Position numbers and translations under genes: made by a program
Shown here: positions 8,462 through 16,881 of the stretch, piece by piece
Position numbering within the stretch: position 1 is the stretch's first letter
How the letters are laid out: each line of letters opens with the position of its first letter
The notes under the pieces: model-generated
The model's database searches: none
Seen by the model: only the letters and a program-made list of their open reading frames with translations
Told to the model about the DNA's origin: nothing
Assembly (NCBI GenBank): GCA_017480495.1
Contig: JAFVAQ010000012.1
Coordinates: 1-64,000 of the forward strand
Direction of reading: 5' to 3'
DNA: 64,000 nucleotides
Source of the DNA: Eubacterium sp.
Lineage (GTDB): Bacteria; Bacillota; Clostridia; Lachnospirales; Lachnospiraceae

Positions 8462-9226
8462 TTATTTCTCATCAATTTTTATTGCCTCTGTTTCCACCCA
8501 GGCAGGTCTAAAGCCACTTCTAAATGCTATGTTTTTCGAATGAATGTTAGCAGCCGCGGTTCCGTAGAAAGGTATATCACCCATTTCAATAACCTTATTC
8601 TTTAGTAATGTAACAAGATAGGAGCCAATCCCTTTTGAACGATACTCCGGCAAAACATCGATTCCTATCTGCTGCCAGTGAGGCGCATCCTCCGAACAGC
8701 CTGCCATCCCCATGATATTTTCTCCATCTAGTGCAATGACAGCAATTCGGTCAGGCCGCACAGGGCATGGCTCCGGAAACGCGATTGCGTTTGGAAACCG
8801 CGTATCACCATAGAAGGATTTTATCTCATCATCATAAAGCCATCTCACTTGAAAGTCCGCCTCTATCATCACATCCTGACAAGGCAGAAACATATGATGG
8901 GTTGGAGCCATTTGGTAACCGAATGGTTTAAGCTCTTCATTCAGCTTCATTAGATTATCAAGTTCAAACAGGCGGTGTCCCTCCTTGTCCAGAGCGAAAT
9001 CCTGAAGGAATCTATGCAGGCAGGTGTCCGCCATAATAACAGCACTCCTTCCTAAAGTAACCATCTCCAAAAAGGGATGTCCGGGACTGTAACTTCTTCT
9101 TCCCTCATTTAATGCAGAAATAGTGATTACGTTGTCTGCTGAAAGGAAATTTTCCGAAGTGCAGTTATAATCAATGGATAATTGCTTCAGAAGCTTCCCG
9201 TAATATTTATCAAACATAATACTCAT
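8462..9226 (-). CDS. GNAT family N-acetyltransferase
   Basis: About 254 aa. The acetyl-CoA binding motif is in the C-terminal third: IGIDVLPEYRSKGIGSYLVTLL, followed by AAANIHSKNIAFRSGF, the usual GNAT motif B position. The N-terminal ~130 residues form an extra module not recognised. The start is placed at ATG 9226 because GGGAG lies 8 bp upstream; the open frame further upstream (to 9313) has no ribosome binding site. First of several acetyltransferase genes in the 8.4-12.1 kb block. The substrate is unknown. Confidence 0.8.
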   Translation of the reverse strand: MSIMFDKYYGKLLKQLSIDYNCTSENFLSADNVITISALNEGRRSYSPGHPFLEMVTLGRSAVIMADTCLHRFLQDFALDKEGHRLFELDNLMKLNEELKPFGYQMAPTHHMFLPCQDVMIEADFQVRWLYDDEIKSFYGDTRFPNAIAFPEPCPVRPDRIAVIALDGENIMGMAGCSEDAPHWQQIGIDVLPEYRSKGIGSYLVTLLKNKVIEMGDIPFYGTAAANIHSKNIAFRSGFRPAWVETEAIKIDEK

Positions 9227-9315
9227 CACGATCTCCCTTTGTATAACTTGTACCCAATAAGTGCATGATATATCGTAATGTAAAACTAATTTGTGACAAC
9301 GATGTTGACACAAAG

Positions 9316-9774
9316 TTATTTTCTTCTAACCAATACCATACATTCATCCGAATCCTTAAATCCGCATTTTCTATAAAGCGCTCTTCCGGATTCTGTAGCA
9401 TCAAGACTAATTTCTGTAGCGCCTTTGTTCCAGGCTTCTTCAATAAGCATAGTAGTCATTTTATATGCTATCCCTTTTCTTCTGTAAGCAGCTTCCGTAT
9501 ATACATTCATAAGATGTACACGCTTTCCGGTAGGGTGAGAAAATGTTGGCATGACCTGTAAAAAACATATAGACGCACAGCCTACTATTTTGTCATCGTC
9601 AAGAGCAAATACAGTTATCTGATCCCCATCCTGAAAATAATCTCTACTTGCCTGTATAAATTCTTCACCGAAAATATAATCATCTCGCAAATTATTAACC
9701 ACTCGAAGCATTTCTAATCTGATTTGCACGAGCGCGTCTATGTCGGAAACTGTGGCTAATCGATATTTAAACAT
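9316..9774 (-). CDS. GNAT family N-acetyltransferase
   Basis: 152 aa, the normal length for a single GNAT domain. MFKYRLATVSDIDALVQIRLEML is the usual N-terminal strand-helix; MNVYTEAAYRRKGIAYKMTTM is motif A (R/QxxGxA loop); SLDATESGRALYRKCGF is motif B. GGAGG lies 8 bp before ATG 9774. It is about 90 bp upstream of the 9226 gene. The acceptor substrate cannot be inferred. Confidence 0.88.
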   Translation of the reverse strand: MFKYRLATVSDIDALVQIRLEMLRVVNNLRDDYIFGEEFIQASRDYFQDGDQITVFALDDDKIVGCASICFLQVMPTFSHPTGKRVHLMNVYTEAAYRRKGIAYKMTTMLIEEAWNKGATEISLDATESGRALYRKCGFKDSDECMVLVRRK

Positions 9775-9832
9775 TACATGACCTCCTTACAGCGCAAGGT
9801 TATGTGCTTGCTTTCAAGAGTATTATAAAATA

Positions 9833-10780
9833 TTACTCTCCTGCTGGAATCTGATCATTCAGACTTTTGTTGCGGTAATTCAGATTTGTTCTGAGCGAAT
9901 ACCCCTGTTGTTCCCAAAAAGCATTTGCCGTTTCATTATCCTTAAAAACCAGTCCGAATACCTTCTGGATTCCTTCTTTCTGCAGGGCTTCCTCTGCAAG
10001 AGAAACTAGATGCCCTGCTATACCCATGCGCTGGTAGTCAGGATGCACACACAGATGGTGTATGATTGCCCTGCGGCCATCATGGCCGGTCAGGATAACT
10101 CCAATGATTTTGCTATCCTTTACTGCGGCGAAGCATGTATCGGGATTTCTCTTTAGATACCGAGCGATCCCTTCCTGGGAATCATCAACTGGATTTAGTG
10201 CTCTACGGCTCTGTTCTGTAGCGTTCCAAAGCTCATAAATAGCATCATAATCATCTATAGTTATTTTCTTTATCGAATAATTCATCGGTTTGTTCTCATC
10301 TTTTTCGTAAAATACGATATCCATCCTATCATTGATCTTATCGACCCTGCCCGTCTGGTGATATCCGAGCTTCTCATAAAGATGAAGATTTCCCTTTTCC
10401 TGCAGAATTGTATCCAGACACCAGTGATCAGATCCATATATTTTTTCAGCTGCCCTGATTGCCTGTTGAGCATAGCCTTTATTTCGATATTCCGGCATGA
10501 TCCAAATAGGAGATATCCTCTTTCTGCTGCCATCCTTTTTATCTACAACACGAATCACCCCGACTTTTTCATCATCTGCGACAATGAAATAATAAGTCGT
10601 CCACGGTTGTTCAAACCTTGCAGAAACTTTATCCATACTTTCAGTTGCAGGGCTTATATCATAGTCCTGATATTTTTTAAGTAGTTCTGAAAATGCCTCA
10701 ACCTGCATCTTCCATACTGTTACTATATCATCCTGGAGTACAGGTTTTAATTCTATTTTTACCTTTGTTCCATCCATCAT
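9833..10780 (-). CDS. tandem GNAT acetyltransferase (two domains)
   Basis: 315 aa containing two GNAT folds in series. Domain 1 (about 1-160) has SPIWIMPEYRNKGYAQQAIRAA and LYEKLGYHQTGR. Domain 2 (about 165-305) has HLCVHPDYQRMGIAGHLVSLAEE and ANAFWEQQGY. Each carries its own pyrophosphate-binding loop, so both may be active; in other tandem GNATs one domain is often degenerate. The start is ATG 10780 or the adjacent ATG 10777, after GGAGACATATAA. It lies in the same direction as the flanking HAD and GNAT genes. Confidence 0.85.
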   Translation of the reverse strand: MMDGTKVKIELKPVLQDDIVTVWKMQVEAFSELLKKYQDYDISPATESMDKVSARFEQPWTTYYFIVADDEKVGVIRVVDKKDGSRKRISPIWIMPEYRNKGYAQQAIRAAEKIYGSDHWCLDTILQEKGNLHLYEKLGYHQTGRVDKINDRMDIVFYEKDENKPMNYSIKKITIDDYDAIYELWNATEQSRRALNPVDDSQEGIARYLKRNPDTCFAAVKDSKIIGVILTGHDGRRAIIHHLCVHPDYQRMGIAGHLVSLAEEALQKEGIQKVFGLVFKDNETANAFWEQQGYSLRTNLNYRNKSLNDQIPAGE

Positions 10781-10817
10781 TTATATGTCTCCAACACTTT
10801 TGACATTTTGACATTAA

Positions 10818-11594
10818 CTAATTAAAATTTTTCAGATAATCTGCGATACCATCCTCATCATTTGTTCCGATAACTATATTCGCTACTTTTTTTACTTCTT
10901 CGATAGCATTTCCCATGGCAACTCCAATCCCTGCCATCTTAAGCATGCCAATATCGGCATAATCATCACCAAAAGCAATAATATCGTCCACAGATAATCC
11001 GCAAGCATCGCACACAACTCTGATAGAATCTTCCTTTGTGACGCCTTTTTTAGTGTATTTATACCAGAATCCATCTGAAAACCTTACCGCATCACAATCC
11101 TGCAACGCATCTGCCAAGCGCTCGGCTGTTTCCTCTTCAAATATTTCGACACACATTTTCAGTGCTTCCTCGTCAAAGTCACTGAAGTCTGTCCATATGC
11201 TGTCCCCCCAGCTTTGATCCTGCTTCTTTGGATCCACCTTATAATTCCAATAATGCTTGTCAATTGTGTCTATGGTTATTTCGCAGGAAGTGCCACACAC
11301 TTTTCTCGCAGTCCTGATCAAATTCCTTGTTCTTTCTTTTGAGAAAACTGCCTTAAATATGTAATCATTGCCCTTTTTCACCAAAGCTCCGCCGCTTACA
11401 ACCATGATATCCGGTCTGAATTCTCCAAAAAATGATTTGCAATTCTGCTCACTTCTGGATGTTGAGATCCCCACTATATTGCCACGGCCACGGAGCTTCT
11501 TGACTTCTACCAAAGTTTTCTTTGAAATTGTTTTATCAGAACGGAGCAGTGTCCCATCCAAATCAAATAAAAACAACCTCTTTCCTGTGCCCAT
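10818..11594 (-). CDS. Cof-type HAD-IIB hydrolase (phosphatase)
   Basis: 258 aa, typical length for Cof-like HAD phosphatases. Motif I is FLFDLDGTLLRSD (nucleophile Asp in DxD), motif II is GISTSRS, and motif IV is IAFGDDYADIGMLKMA. The C2b cap lies between. Substrates of this family are sugar phosphates, nucleotides or phospholipid precursors; none can be assigned. GGAG lies just upstream of ATG 11594, and the gene begins 3 bp after the preceding GNAT stop, so the two are probably co-transcribed. Confidence 0.88.
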   Translation of the reverse strand: MGTGKRLFLFDLDGTLLRSDKTISKKTLVEVKKLRGRGNIVGISTSRSEQNCKSFFGEFRPDIMVVSGGALVKKGNDYIFKAVFSKERTRNLIRTARKVCGTSCEITIDTIDKHYWNYKVDPKKQDQSWGDSIWTDFSDFDEEALKMCVEIFEEETAERLADALQDCDAVRFSDGFWYKYTKKGVTKEDSIRVVCDACGLSVDDIIAFGDDYADIGMLKMAGIGVAMGNAIEEVKKVANIVIGTNDEDGIADYLKNFN

Positions 11595-11597
11595 ATG

Positions 11598-12044
11598 TCA
11601 GTTCTCCATTCCTATCCACTGTATAAATGCAGTCTTATCACTACTGTTATATCCGGCTTTTTCATAAAACCGAAGAGTCTCTGGCTTCTTTGAACCGGTT
11701 AGCAGCATCATCTTATAGCAGTTTTCTTTTTTGGCGATCTCTCTGGCATATTCCAGGCACTCGCCGGCATATCCATTTCCCCTGTAGTCCTCATGCGTCA
11801 CTACATTTTCAACAAAGGCATACGGTCGAACATTCCTTGTCAGATTCGGAATGATCACGCACACACAAGATGATACGATCTTACCATCGACTTCATTAAC
11901 AATCATATGATGATTCCGATCGTTTATAATCTGCTCCCATGTTTCTGTAAGATGTTTATCATACTCTGGAATATTCTCTTCGTGAAGGAACAGATATAAC
12001 TCCAACATAGAATTCAGGTCTTCTCCTGCAGCTTCTCTAATCAT
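11598..12044 (-). CDS. GNAT family N-acetyltransferase
   Basis: 148 aa single-domain GNAT. It starts MIREAAGEDLNSMLELYLFLH, has motif A FVENVVTHEDYRGNGYAGECLEYA, and motif B KPETLRFYEKAGY. Its start codon abuts the stop codon of the nitrilase-fold gene, suggesting translational coupling. The downstream HAD gene follows 3 bp later. Confidence 0.88.
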   Translation of the reverse strand: MIREAAGEDLNSMLELYLFLHEENIPEYDKHLTETWEQIINDRNHHMIVNEVDGKIVSSCVCVIIPNLTRNVRPYAFVENVVTHEDYRGNGYAGECLEYAREIAKKENCYKMMLLTGSKKPETLRFYEKAGYNSSDKTAFIQWIGMEN

Positions 12045-12887
12045 CTATTTGTCCTCACTTGTTAGTATGCTATATTTCTCAGGATGCCGGTATTTCTCCC
12101 CCATAACTTCATGTTCTCTATAATCCCTTAGCATATCCATATTTATCTCAGCAAAATAAATCCCTTCTTCTTTCGGTGCTTCAAAGATACACATATCCCG
12201 CACTCCCGGCTCTTTTCTCACCCATGCCACGCCATCAAACACAGTAGAATGACCATTACAATCCGGCTGCCCTTGGGGGTAGTTGCAGGTAGCTATGGCA
12301 ACCTTGTTCTCATACGCCCTTGTCCGCAGAGCCGAAAGTCTGTTCAACTCCATCGGGCAGGCGTTAGGTGCAAGTATAACCTCTGCTCCCTTCAGCATCA
12401 AAATCCTTGCGCTCTCTGGAAACTCCCTGTCAAAGCAGATCATAGAGCCAACCTTTACCATTCCCCTTCCAATATCCAGATCCGTTACATAAAAATCCTC
12501 ACCGGGCGAAAGAACTATTTCGTCCTCAAAAGCACAGGTATGAACCTTGGAATAGTGTAGCCTTTCATTTCCAAATCTGTCGAAAAGAAGAATGGAATTA
12601 AGCGGTTTAGAATTGCCTTTTTCAAGAAATGTGATTCCTATTGCCATCTGCAATTCTTTGGCAAGATTTCCAAATGAACAAATAAAATCACTATCCGCAG
12701 CAATAGCAAGTTTCTCTATGGCACCAACTTCCTGCGGCAAATAGTAGCCATCACTCCACATCTCAGGAAACAGAGCGATATCTGCCCCCATATCTTTCGC
12801 CTTAATACAAGCAGTTTTCCCTATATTCAGTTGTTCCTCCAAGCTTCCGCCCGGAAGTAATTGAAGCAATGCGATCTTAAGCCTCAT
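12045..12887 (-). CDS. carbon-nitrogen hydrolase (nitrilase superfamily)
   Basis: 280 aa. The Glu-Lys-Cys catalytic triad is visible: Glu in ALFPEMWSDGYY, Lys in HYSKVHTCAFE, and Cys in GSMICFDREFPE. These enzymes hydrolyse amides such as N-carbamoyl or omega-amide compounds; the substrate is unknown. ATG 12887 overlaps the TGA of a short upstream reading frame (ATGA), a coupled arrangement. It is probably the first complete gene of a nitrilase-GNAT-HAD operon. Confidence 0.88.
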   Translation of the reverse strand: MRLKIALLQLLPGGSLEEQLNIGKTACIKAKDMGADIALFPEMWSDGYYLPQEVGAIEKLAIAADSDFICSFGNLAKELQMAIGITFLEKGNSKPLNSILLFDRFGNERLHYSKVHTCAFEDEIVLSPGEDFYVTDLDIGRGMVKVGSMICFDREFPESARILMLKGAEVILAPNACPMELNRLSALRTRAYENKVAIATCNYPQGQPDCNGHSTVFDGVAWVRKEPGVRDMCIFEAPKEEGIYFAEINMDMLRDYREHEVMGEKYRHPEKYSILTSEDK

Positions 12888-12962
12888 AGTTCAAAACCCT
12901 CTCGTTCCATCATTTCTTTTGCCCTAAGAAGTACAGCCATTTCCTGTTAGCAATCGGCCTTA
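12888..12962 (-). pseudogene. possible gene remnant upstream of the nitrilase gene
   Basis: On the minus strand the frame ending in the TGA that overlaps the nitrilase ATG reads, from codon to codon, KADC, an in-frame stop, then QEMAVLLRAKEMMEREGFEL. The smooth coding look on both sides of the stop suggests the 3' end of a decayed gene. It is too short to assign to a family and could be chance. Confidence 0.25.
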
Positions 12963-13002
12963 TAAGTTTTGTTTCTCGCCGCTTAACAAAATAAGAACTG
13001 GC

Positions 13003-14004
13003 TCAGTCACTTTTACTTTCATTATCTTCAATCATTGGTATACTCGCCAATTCCTGAAGCTTTTTCCTCAACACTTCCTTATCTGGTAATTGCAGCTGAT
13101 ACTGGGACACCATCATAGGCGACATCGTTCTGCTCATGGCATATTCTACGACTTCATCATTCTTTGAAGCACATAGAATCAACCCGACACTCGGGTTTTC
13201 ATCAGGCTTCTTCACCTGCCGGTCAAGACCTTCAAGGTAAAAATCCATTTTGGATATGTATTCTGGCTTGAATTTGCCGGTCTTTAATTCCATCGCCACA
13301 AGGCAGCGCAGCGTCCTGTGATAGAACAGAAGATCCACATGATAATCTTCGCCTCCGACCATAATGGTATATTCCTCATCCACATAAGTGAAGTCCTTAC
13401 CAAGCTCCAGAATGAATTTCTTCATCCCTTCGATAAGTCCTTTTTTTAGGTGCTTTTCCTTGAACTTCGGAGGCAGGTCGAGAAACTCAATTACATAAGA
13501 GTCCAGGAACGGATTCAACTCGGACTTTATTTTCTCCGGAAGCAGCTTTTCTTTGGAAAGCATATACCGTTCATAATATCCGCTGTCCATCTGTCGCTCC
13601 AGTTCGCGCTTGCTGTACCGCTCCTTTACGGCCAATCGCATATAGAACTCTCGCTCTTCATCAGACTTACAACCGGACATAATTAGAAGATGATTCGTCC
13701 AGCTTAATTGTGTCACCAGTGGTGACACTTTTTCATTTCCGTCGTAAAGCTCAAAAAACTGCTTCATTCTATACAATCCACGCCGGTTGAAACCTTTGAT
13801 CCCGGGAAACTGATCCTGTATGAAGGATGCAAGAGAATCTATATATCCGTCACCATAAGAGGCTTCCTTCGATTGTTCCGAAAGAAAGCGTCCAACACTC
13901 TGATACATAAGTATCAGTTCTTCATTTACTTTTCGGTAGGCATTTTCACGCGCATTTTCTATGATAGCAACAACTTGCTCAAAGCTTTTATCAATTTCAT
14001 TCAT
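13003..14004 (-). CDS. DUF1016 / YhcG-family PDDEXK nuclease domain protein
   Basis: About 333 aa from ATG 14004 (GAGGA 9 nt upstream; the longer frame to 14046 runs through an intergenic palindrome and is rejected). The N-terminal DUF1016 domain (about 1-150) contains FNRRGLYRMKQFFELY and TQLSWTNHLLIM. The C-terminal PDDEXK-like nuclease core has GGEDYHVDLLFYHRTLRCLVAMELKTGKF, with Asp in VDLLF and the ELK pair as catalytic residues. Family members occur in defence and mobile-element contexts; a nucleic-acid cleavage role is inferred. It lies downstream of the zinc-finger gene on the flank of the integrative element. A 28-bp palindromic sequence occurs both inside this gene and just before it. 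Confidence 0.85.
   Translation of the reverse strand: MNEIDKSFEQVVAIIENARENAYRKVNEELILMYQSVGRFLSEQSKEASYGDGYIDSLASFIQDQFPGIKGFNRRGLYRMKQFFELYDGNEKVSPLVTQLSWTNHLLIMSGCKSDEEREFYMRLAVKERYSKRELERQMDSGYYERYMLSKEKLLPEKIKSELNPFLDSYVIEFLDLPPKFKEKHLKKGLIEGMKKFILELGKDFTYVDEEYTIMVGGEDYHVDLLFYHRTLRCLVAMELKTGKFKPEYISKMDFYLEGLDRQVKKPDENPSVGLILCASKNDEVVEYAMSRTMSPMMVSQYQLQLPDKEVLRKKLQELASIPMIEDNESKSD
13707..13733. repeat. palindromic repeat copy 1 (inside the DUF1016 gene)
   Basis: GTGTCACCAGTGGTGACAC (13710-13728), flanked by AATT and TTTTT, encodes KVSPLVTQL in the nuclease. It is nearly identical to copy 2 upstream of the gene. Confidence 0.75.
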
Positions 14005-14024
14005 AACTTTGTATCCTCTTTTGA

Positions 14025-14051
14025 ATTGTGTCACCACCGGTGACACTTTTT
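14025..14051. repeat. palindromic repeat copy 2 (leader of the DUF1016 gene)
   Basis: GTGTCACCACCGGTGACAC (14028-14046), again flanked by AATT and TTTTT. It differs from copy 1 at two central bases over about 28 bp. It sits between the zinc-finger gene and the nuclease start, a position suited to an operator or an mRNA hairpin. Confidence 0.75.
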
Positions 14052-14052
14052 G

Positions 14053-15174
14053 TTATGCCTTTGTTTTGTTCTGTTTACGCTTCTTTTCTGAAGCATTTCC
14101 GGCTTTTCGTTTCCGATAAGCCATCTGTTTTCTTGCATTTCTTGCTCTCTGGCATTCCTCGGAATCACAGAATTCTTGTCTGTTGCTCCGTCTGATCAGG
14201 AACTTTCCGCAATGCCTGCAGCAGATCATGATTCCTTCCGGTCTTGTTTCTTCTCGTTGTCTGTTCTCAAGAGCAGGATCTTCAGAGATCATCCTTGCCA
14301 GCGTATACCATGCGATATCAAATACAGAATCAATATCTGCCGAAAAATCAAATCTGCCGGTAGCCGAATTGAACTTAAGCCTCATATTGAAATCCGGTAT
14401 AAACTCTACGAGCTTTGTGCGCAGTTCGTCATAATCGTCATACGGATTATGGTTGAAGTCGAATTCTCCTTCAGCAGGCTGAGGCGCCGGATGTTCATCC
14501 GCGTAATCTTTTGCACGCTGTATTGTTTCCACAATGCTGTTCGATGAATCTTCTATCTGTTCTAATACATCATCCGGAATATCCGGTTCAGTATGCTTGT
14601 ACTTTTCAAAATAATTGTAGCTTTCAAAATAGCGGCCTTCCTCATAAAGGTTATAAGCTATCTCATCATCAGAGTATATAAGCCCTTCAAGAGCCACATA
14701 AAAGCGAACGGCATTATAAAGGTTACCGAGATCCTTCATAAACCGGTCAATTTCAAAAATACCGTCACGCTCTACAAGATCAGCTTCTACAGAATTGATA
14801 TTAAAATCCTGCGTAAGTTCCGAATATATAAAATCGATCCTGTAAGGATGCATATTTTCCATGCACCATTTAAGTATAAGCTGTTCCTTTGGCACTTTAT
14901 TGTCATGACTATCAATAATCTTAGCCAGGTTACAAAGGCTTATAAGCAGTTCTTTCCCTGTTAATCCCTCACATGACAGGAATTCCGGCTCTTGTCCGGG
15001 CTTGCAGACAGGATAAACCAGCTGATCTTTTCCGTTGAATGAATAGGTATAGTCCTTAAACCTGAACGGATGATATACAAGCTGTCCGACGCCTCCAATC
15101 TCCTTCAATCCCAGTATTTCTGTTGTCTTATCGGCCTTAGATGGAATGTATTCATCGTTCCAATTAAATGGCAT
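14053..15174 (-). CDS. hypothetical protein with C-terminal zinc finger (CGNR-like)
   Basis: 373 aa. Most of the protein (1-310) is not recognised; it is acidic and begins MPFNWNDEYIPSKADKT. The C-terminus carries CCRHCGKFLIRRSNRQEFC and then CQRARNARKQMAYRKRK, a four-cysteine zinc finger followed by a basic tail like the CGNR/ABATE type, which suggests nucleic-acid binding. It is divergent from the excisionase-like gene, with a promoter and inverted repeats between them, so it could be a regulator of the element. It may be co-transcribed with the DUF1016 nuclease 48 bp downstream. Function unknown. Confidence 0.7.
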   Translation of the reverse strand: MPFNWNDEYIPSKADKTTEILGLKEIGGVGQLVYHPFRFKDYTYSFNGKDQLVYPVCKPGQEPEFLSCEGLTGKELLISLCNLAKIIDSHDNKVPKEQLILKWCMENMHPYRIDFIYSELTQDFNINSVEADLVERDGIFEIDRFMKDLGNLYNAVRFYVALEGLIYSDDEIAYNLYEEGRYFESYNYFEKYKHTEPDIPDDVLEQIEDSSNSIVETIQRAKDYADEHPAPQPAEGEFDFNHNPYDDYDELRTKLVEFIPDFNMRLKFNSATGRFDFSADIDSVFDIAWYTLARMISEDPALENRQREETRPEGIMICCRHCGKFLIRRSNRQEFCDSEECQRARNARKQMAYRKRKAGNASEKKRKQNKTKA

Positions 15175-15201
15175 TATTACACCTCAATCCTTCACATATG
15201 C

Positions 15202-15272
15202 GTTACCGTTAGGGTTACCGCCAGTTTTTAGACATCGGTTACATTATAGTCTAAAATGGCGTTGAATTCAAT
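15202..15272. promoter_or_regulatory. divergent control region: minus-strand promoter with operator-like repeats
   Basis: On the minus strand TTGAAT (15266-15271), a 17-bp spacer and TATAAT (15243-15248) form a promoter for the 15174 gene. The -10 lies between perfect 8-bp arms TTTTAGAC (15226-15233) and GTCTAAAA (15249-15256). GTTACCG occurs at 15202 and 15214, and inverted (CGGTTAC) at 15236. The same GTTACCG motif recurs before the recombinase gene. Confidence 0.7.
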
Positions 15273-15316
15273 AAAAACTTATACAAATATGTACAACACG
15301 TTTGGAGGTGAGAGCA

Positions 15317-15493
15317 ATGGAAAAGACGACCATGAGCGTGCAGGAGCTATCCGCACAGATGGGCATATCCCTTCCGAAGGCTTACGAGCTTGTTAAGGAA
15401 CCGGGATTCCCGACCATTAAGGTCGGTGCAAGAATTCTGATCCCTGTGGAAGCATTCAGGGAATGGCTGATCAAGAACTCAATAAAAGATTGA
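15317..15493 (+). CDS. excisionase-like helix-turn-helix protein (HTH_17 type)
   Basis: 58 aa from ATG 15317, with GGAGGTG 6 nt upstream. It contains MSVQELSAQMGISLPKAYEL, then FPTIKVGARILIPVEAFREWL, the classic MerR-like winged HTH of Xis/Tn916-type excisionases. It is the first gene of the rightward module (Xis, primase-helicase, capsid, TnpW, recombinase). Likely role: directional control of excision, or DNA-binding regulation of the element. Such proteins are also annotated generally as helix-turn-helix domain proteins. Confidence 0.85.
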   Translation: MEKTTMSVQELSAQMGISLPKAYELVKEPGFPTIKVGARILIPVEAFREWLIKNSIKD

Positions 15494-15532
15494 AGCGAAG
15501 CAAAAATCTAACGGGAGGAGGTGAAACAGGAA

Positions 15533-16786
15533 ATGACCTTAGATGAGCTCAAAGCAATGAAAATATGGTTTCTCTGGAATTATGTTCCGGGAAAGAATGG
15601 CAAGAAGACAAAGATTCCAATGTCAGTCGACGGAAGTGTTACCGGTACATCGGAAAATTTCCGCAGTACATGGGCTGATTATGATACTGCCATCCTAGCA
15701 AAGGAAAAGCTTTCGGCTGCCGGTATAGGTTTCAAGGTTCCGGACAATATGTACTTCCTCGATATTGACGGAAGACCGATTGATGACGGTTTTGTGCAGC
15801 TTCTTCTCGAAAGGCATGATACCTATGCAGAAACCTCTCCCAGCGGTAACGGAATCCATATCTTGGGAACATGTGATAATAACAGGCTTCCTTTTATCAG
15901 GGATGAAGGCAAAGACAGAATTACTATAGCCAGAGAATTTTATCAGAAGAATCCGAACAACCACATTGAATTGTATTTCGGGCACGCAACTAACCGGTAT
16001 GCAACCTTTACCGGCAATGCACTTAATGATAAGGAGCTTACCGATGGCACAGAGGCCTGCCTTACTACACTTGATAAGGATATGCGCAGAAAGCCAAAGA
16101 CCAACTACAGCGAAAACCGGGATGGCAACAGAGATGATTTCGATATTATCTGCAACCTACGGAAGCAGAAAAACGGTGAGAAGTTCTCAAGGCTGTACGA
16201 TCGCGGTGACTGGCAGGCTTGCGGTTACGGATCACAATCGGAAGCAGACGTAGGGCTTTGCTCCATGCTTGCATTCCGTACCGGTCCGGATCCTGAAGCG
16301 ATTAACAGACTATTCCGTGATTCAGCTTTGTACCGCCCTAAATGGGACAGGAATGATTACCGGGAAAACACTATACGCTATGCGATTGAAAGCTGTAATG
16401 GGAACTTTCACCGTTCTGTGATGGAACATCCGCCATTTGTCAGGTTTGATGATAACGGACAGGCGCATGTCATAGTTCCACTTCTGGCGAAATACTGCCG
16501 GGAGCATATGCAGTACATCCTTGTTCGTGATAACGGCAAGCAGGCACTTCACAAGTACATTTATGATAACGGCTGCTACCGCTTTTACGCAGACAATATG
16601 ATGATGGGCAGGATTAAACAGTTTATCGCTGACTATGATGAAGAGCTTGTCTCCATGAGGAAAGTTTCGGAAACCCTGCAGCACATCAGCACAGATCTGA
16701 ATTACATCAGTCAGGATGATCTCAATTCGGATGAAACCATCATCAACTTTGAGAATACGCTGCTTAGAGTGACCGGCTCGGACTGA
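15533..16786 (+). CDS. primase-polymerase-like N-terminal part of a frameshifted replication protein
   Basis: About 417 aa from ATG 15533, behind GGAGGAGGTG. The N-terminal part (MKIWFLWNYVPGKNGKKTKIP, then YFLDIDGRPIDDG and TYAETSPSGNGIHI) matches the AEP-type primase/polymerase domain of phage and plasmid replication proteins. GYGSQSEADVGLCSMLAFRTG matches the following linker domain. It stops at TGA 16784-16786 in mid-protein. The next frame continues in register with the sequence expected from the family (TTTPHTSDIYSTIQIPC), and restoring one base, for example GACTTGACG, joins it to the helicase half at 16882-17823. Intact proteins of this family are about 760-780 aa. Either a true frameshift mutation or a sequencing error. 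Confidence 0.8.
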   Translation: MTLDELKAMKIWFLWNYVPGKNGKKTKIPMSVDGSVTGTSENFRSTWADYDTAILAKEKLSAAGIGFKVPDNMYFLDIDGRPIDDGFVQLLLERHDTYAETSPSGNGIHILGTCDNNRLPFIRDEGKDRITIAREFYQKNPNNHIELYFGHATNRYATFTGNALNDKELTDGTEACLTTLDKDMRRKPKTNYSENRDGNRDDFDIICNLRKQKNGEKFSRLYDRGDWQACGYGSQSEADVGLCSMLAFRTGPDPEAINRLFRDSALYRPKWDRNDYRENTIRYAIESCNGNFHRSVMEHPPFVRFDDNGQAHVIVPLLAKYCREHMQYILVRDNGKQALHKYIYDNGCYRFYADNMMMGRIKQFIADYDEELVSMRKVSETLQHISTDLNYISQDDLNSDETIINFENTLLRVTGSD

Positions 16787-16881
16787 CGACTACTCCTCAT
16801 ACATCGGATATCTACTCCACAATACAGATTCCCTGTATCTGGAAAGGAATCGAAACATCGACGCCGGTATTCGATTCCTAT

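Noticed and set aside
14005..14046. Longer start of the DUF1016 protein (extra 14 residues)
   Set aside because: It would translate through the palindrome and lacks a ribosome binding site; ATG 14004 has GAGGA at good spacing.
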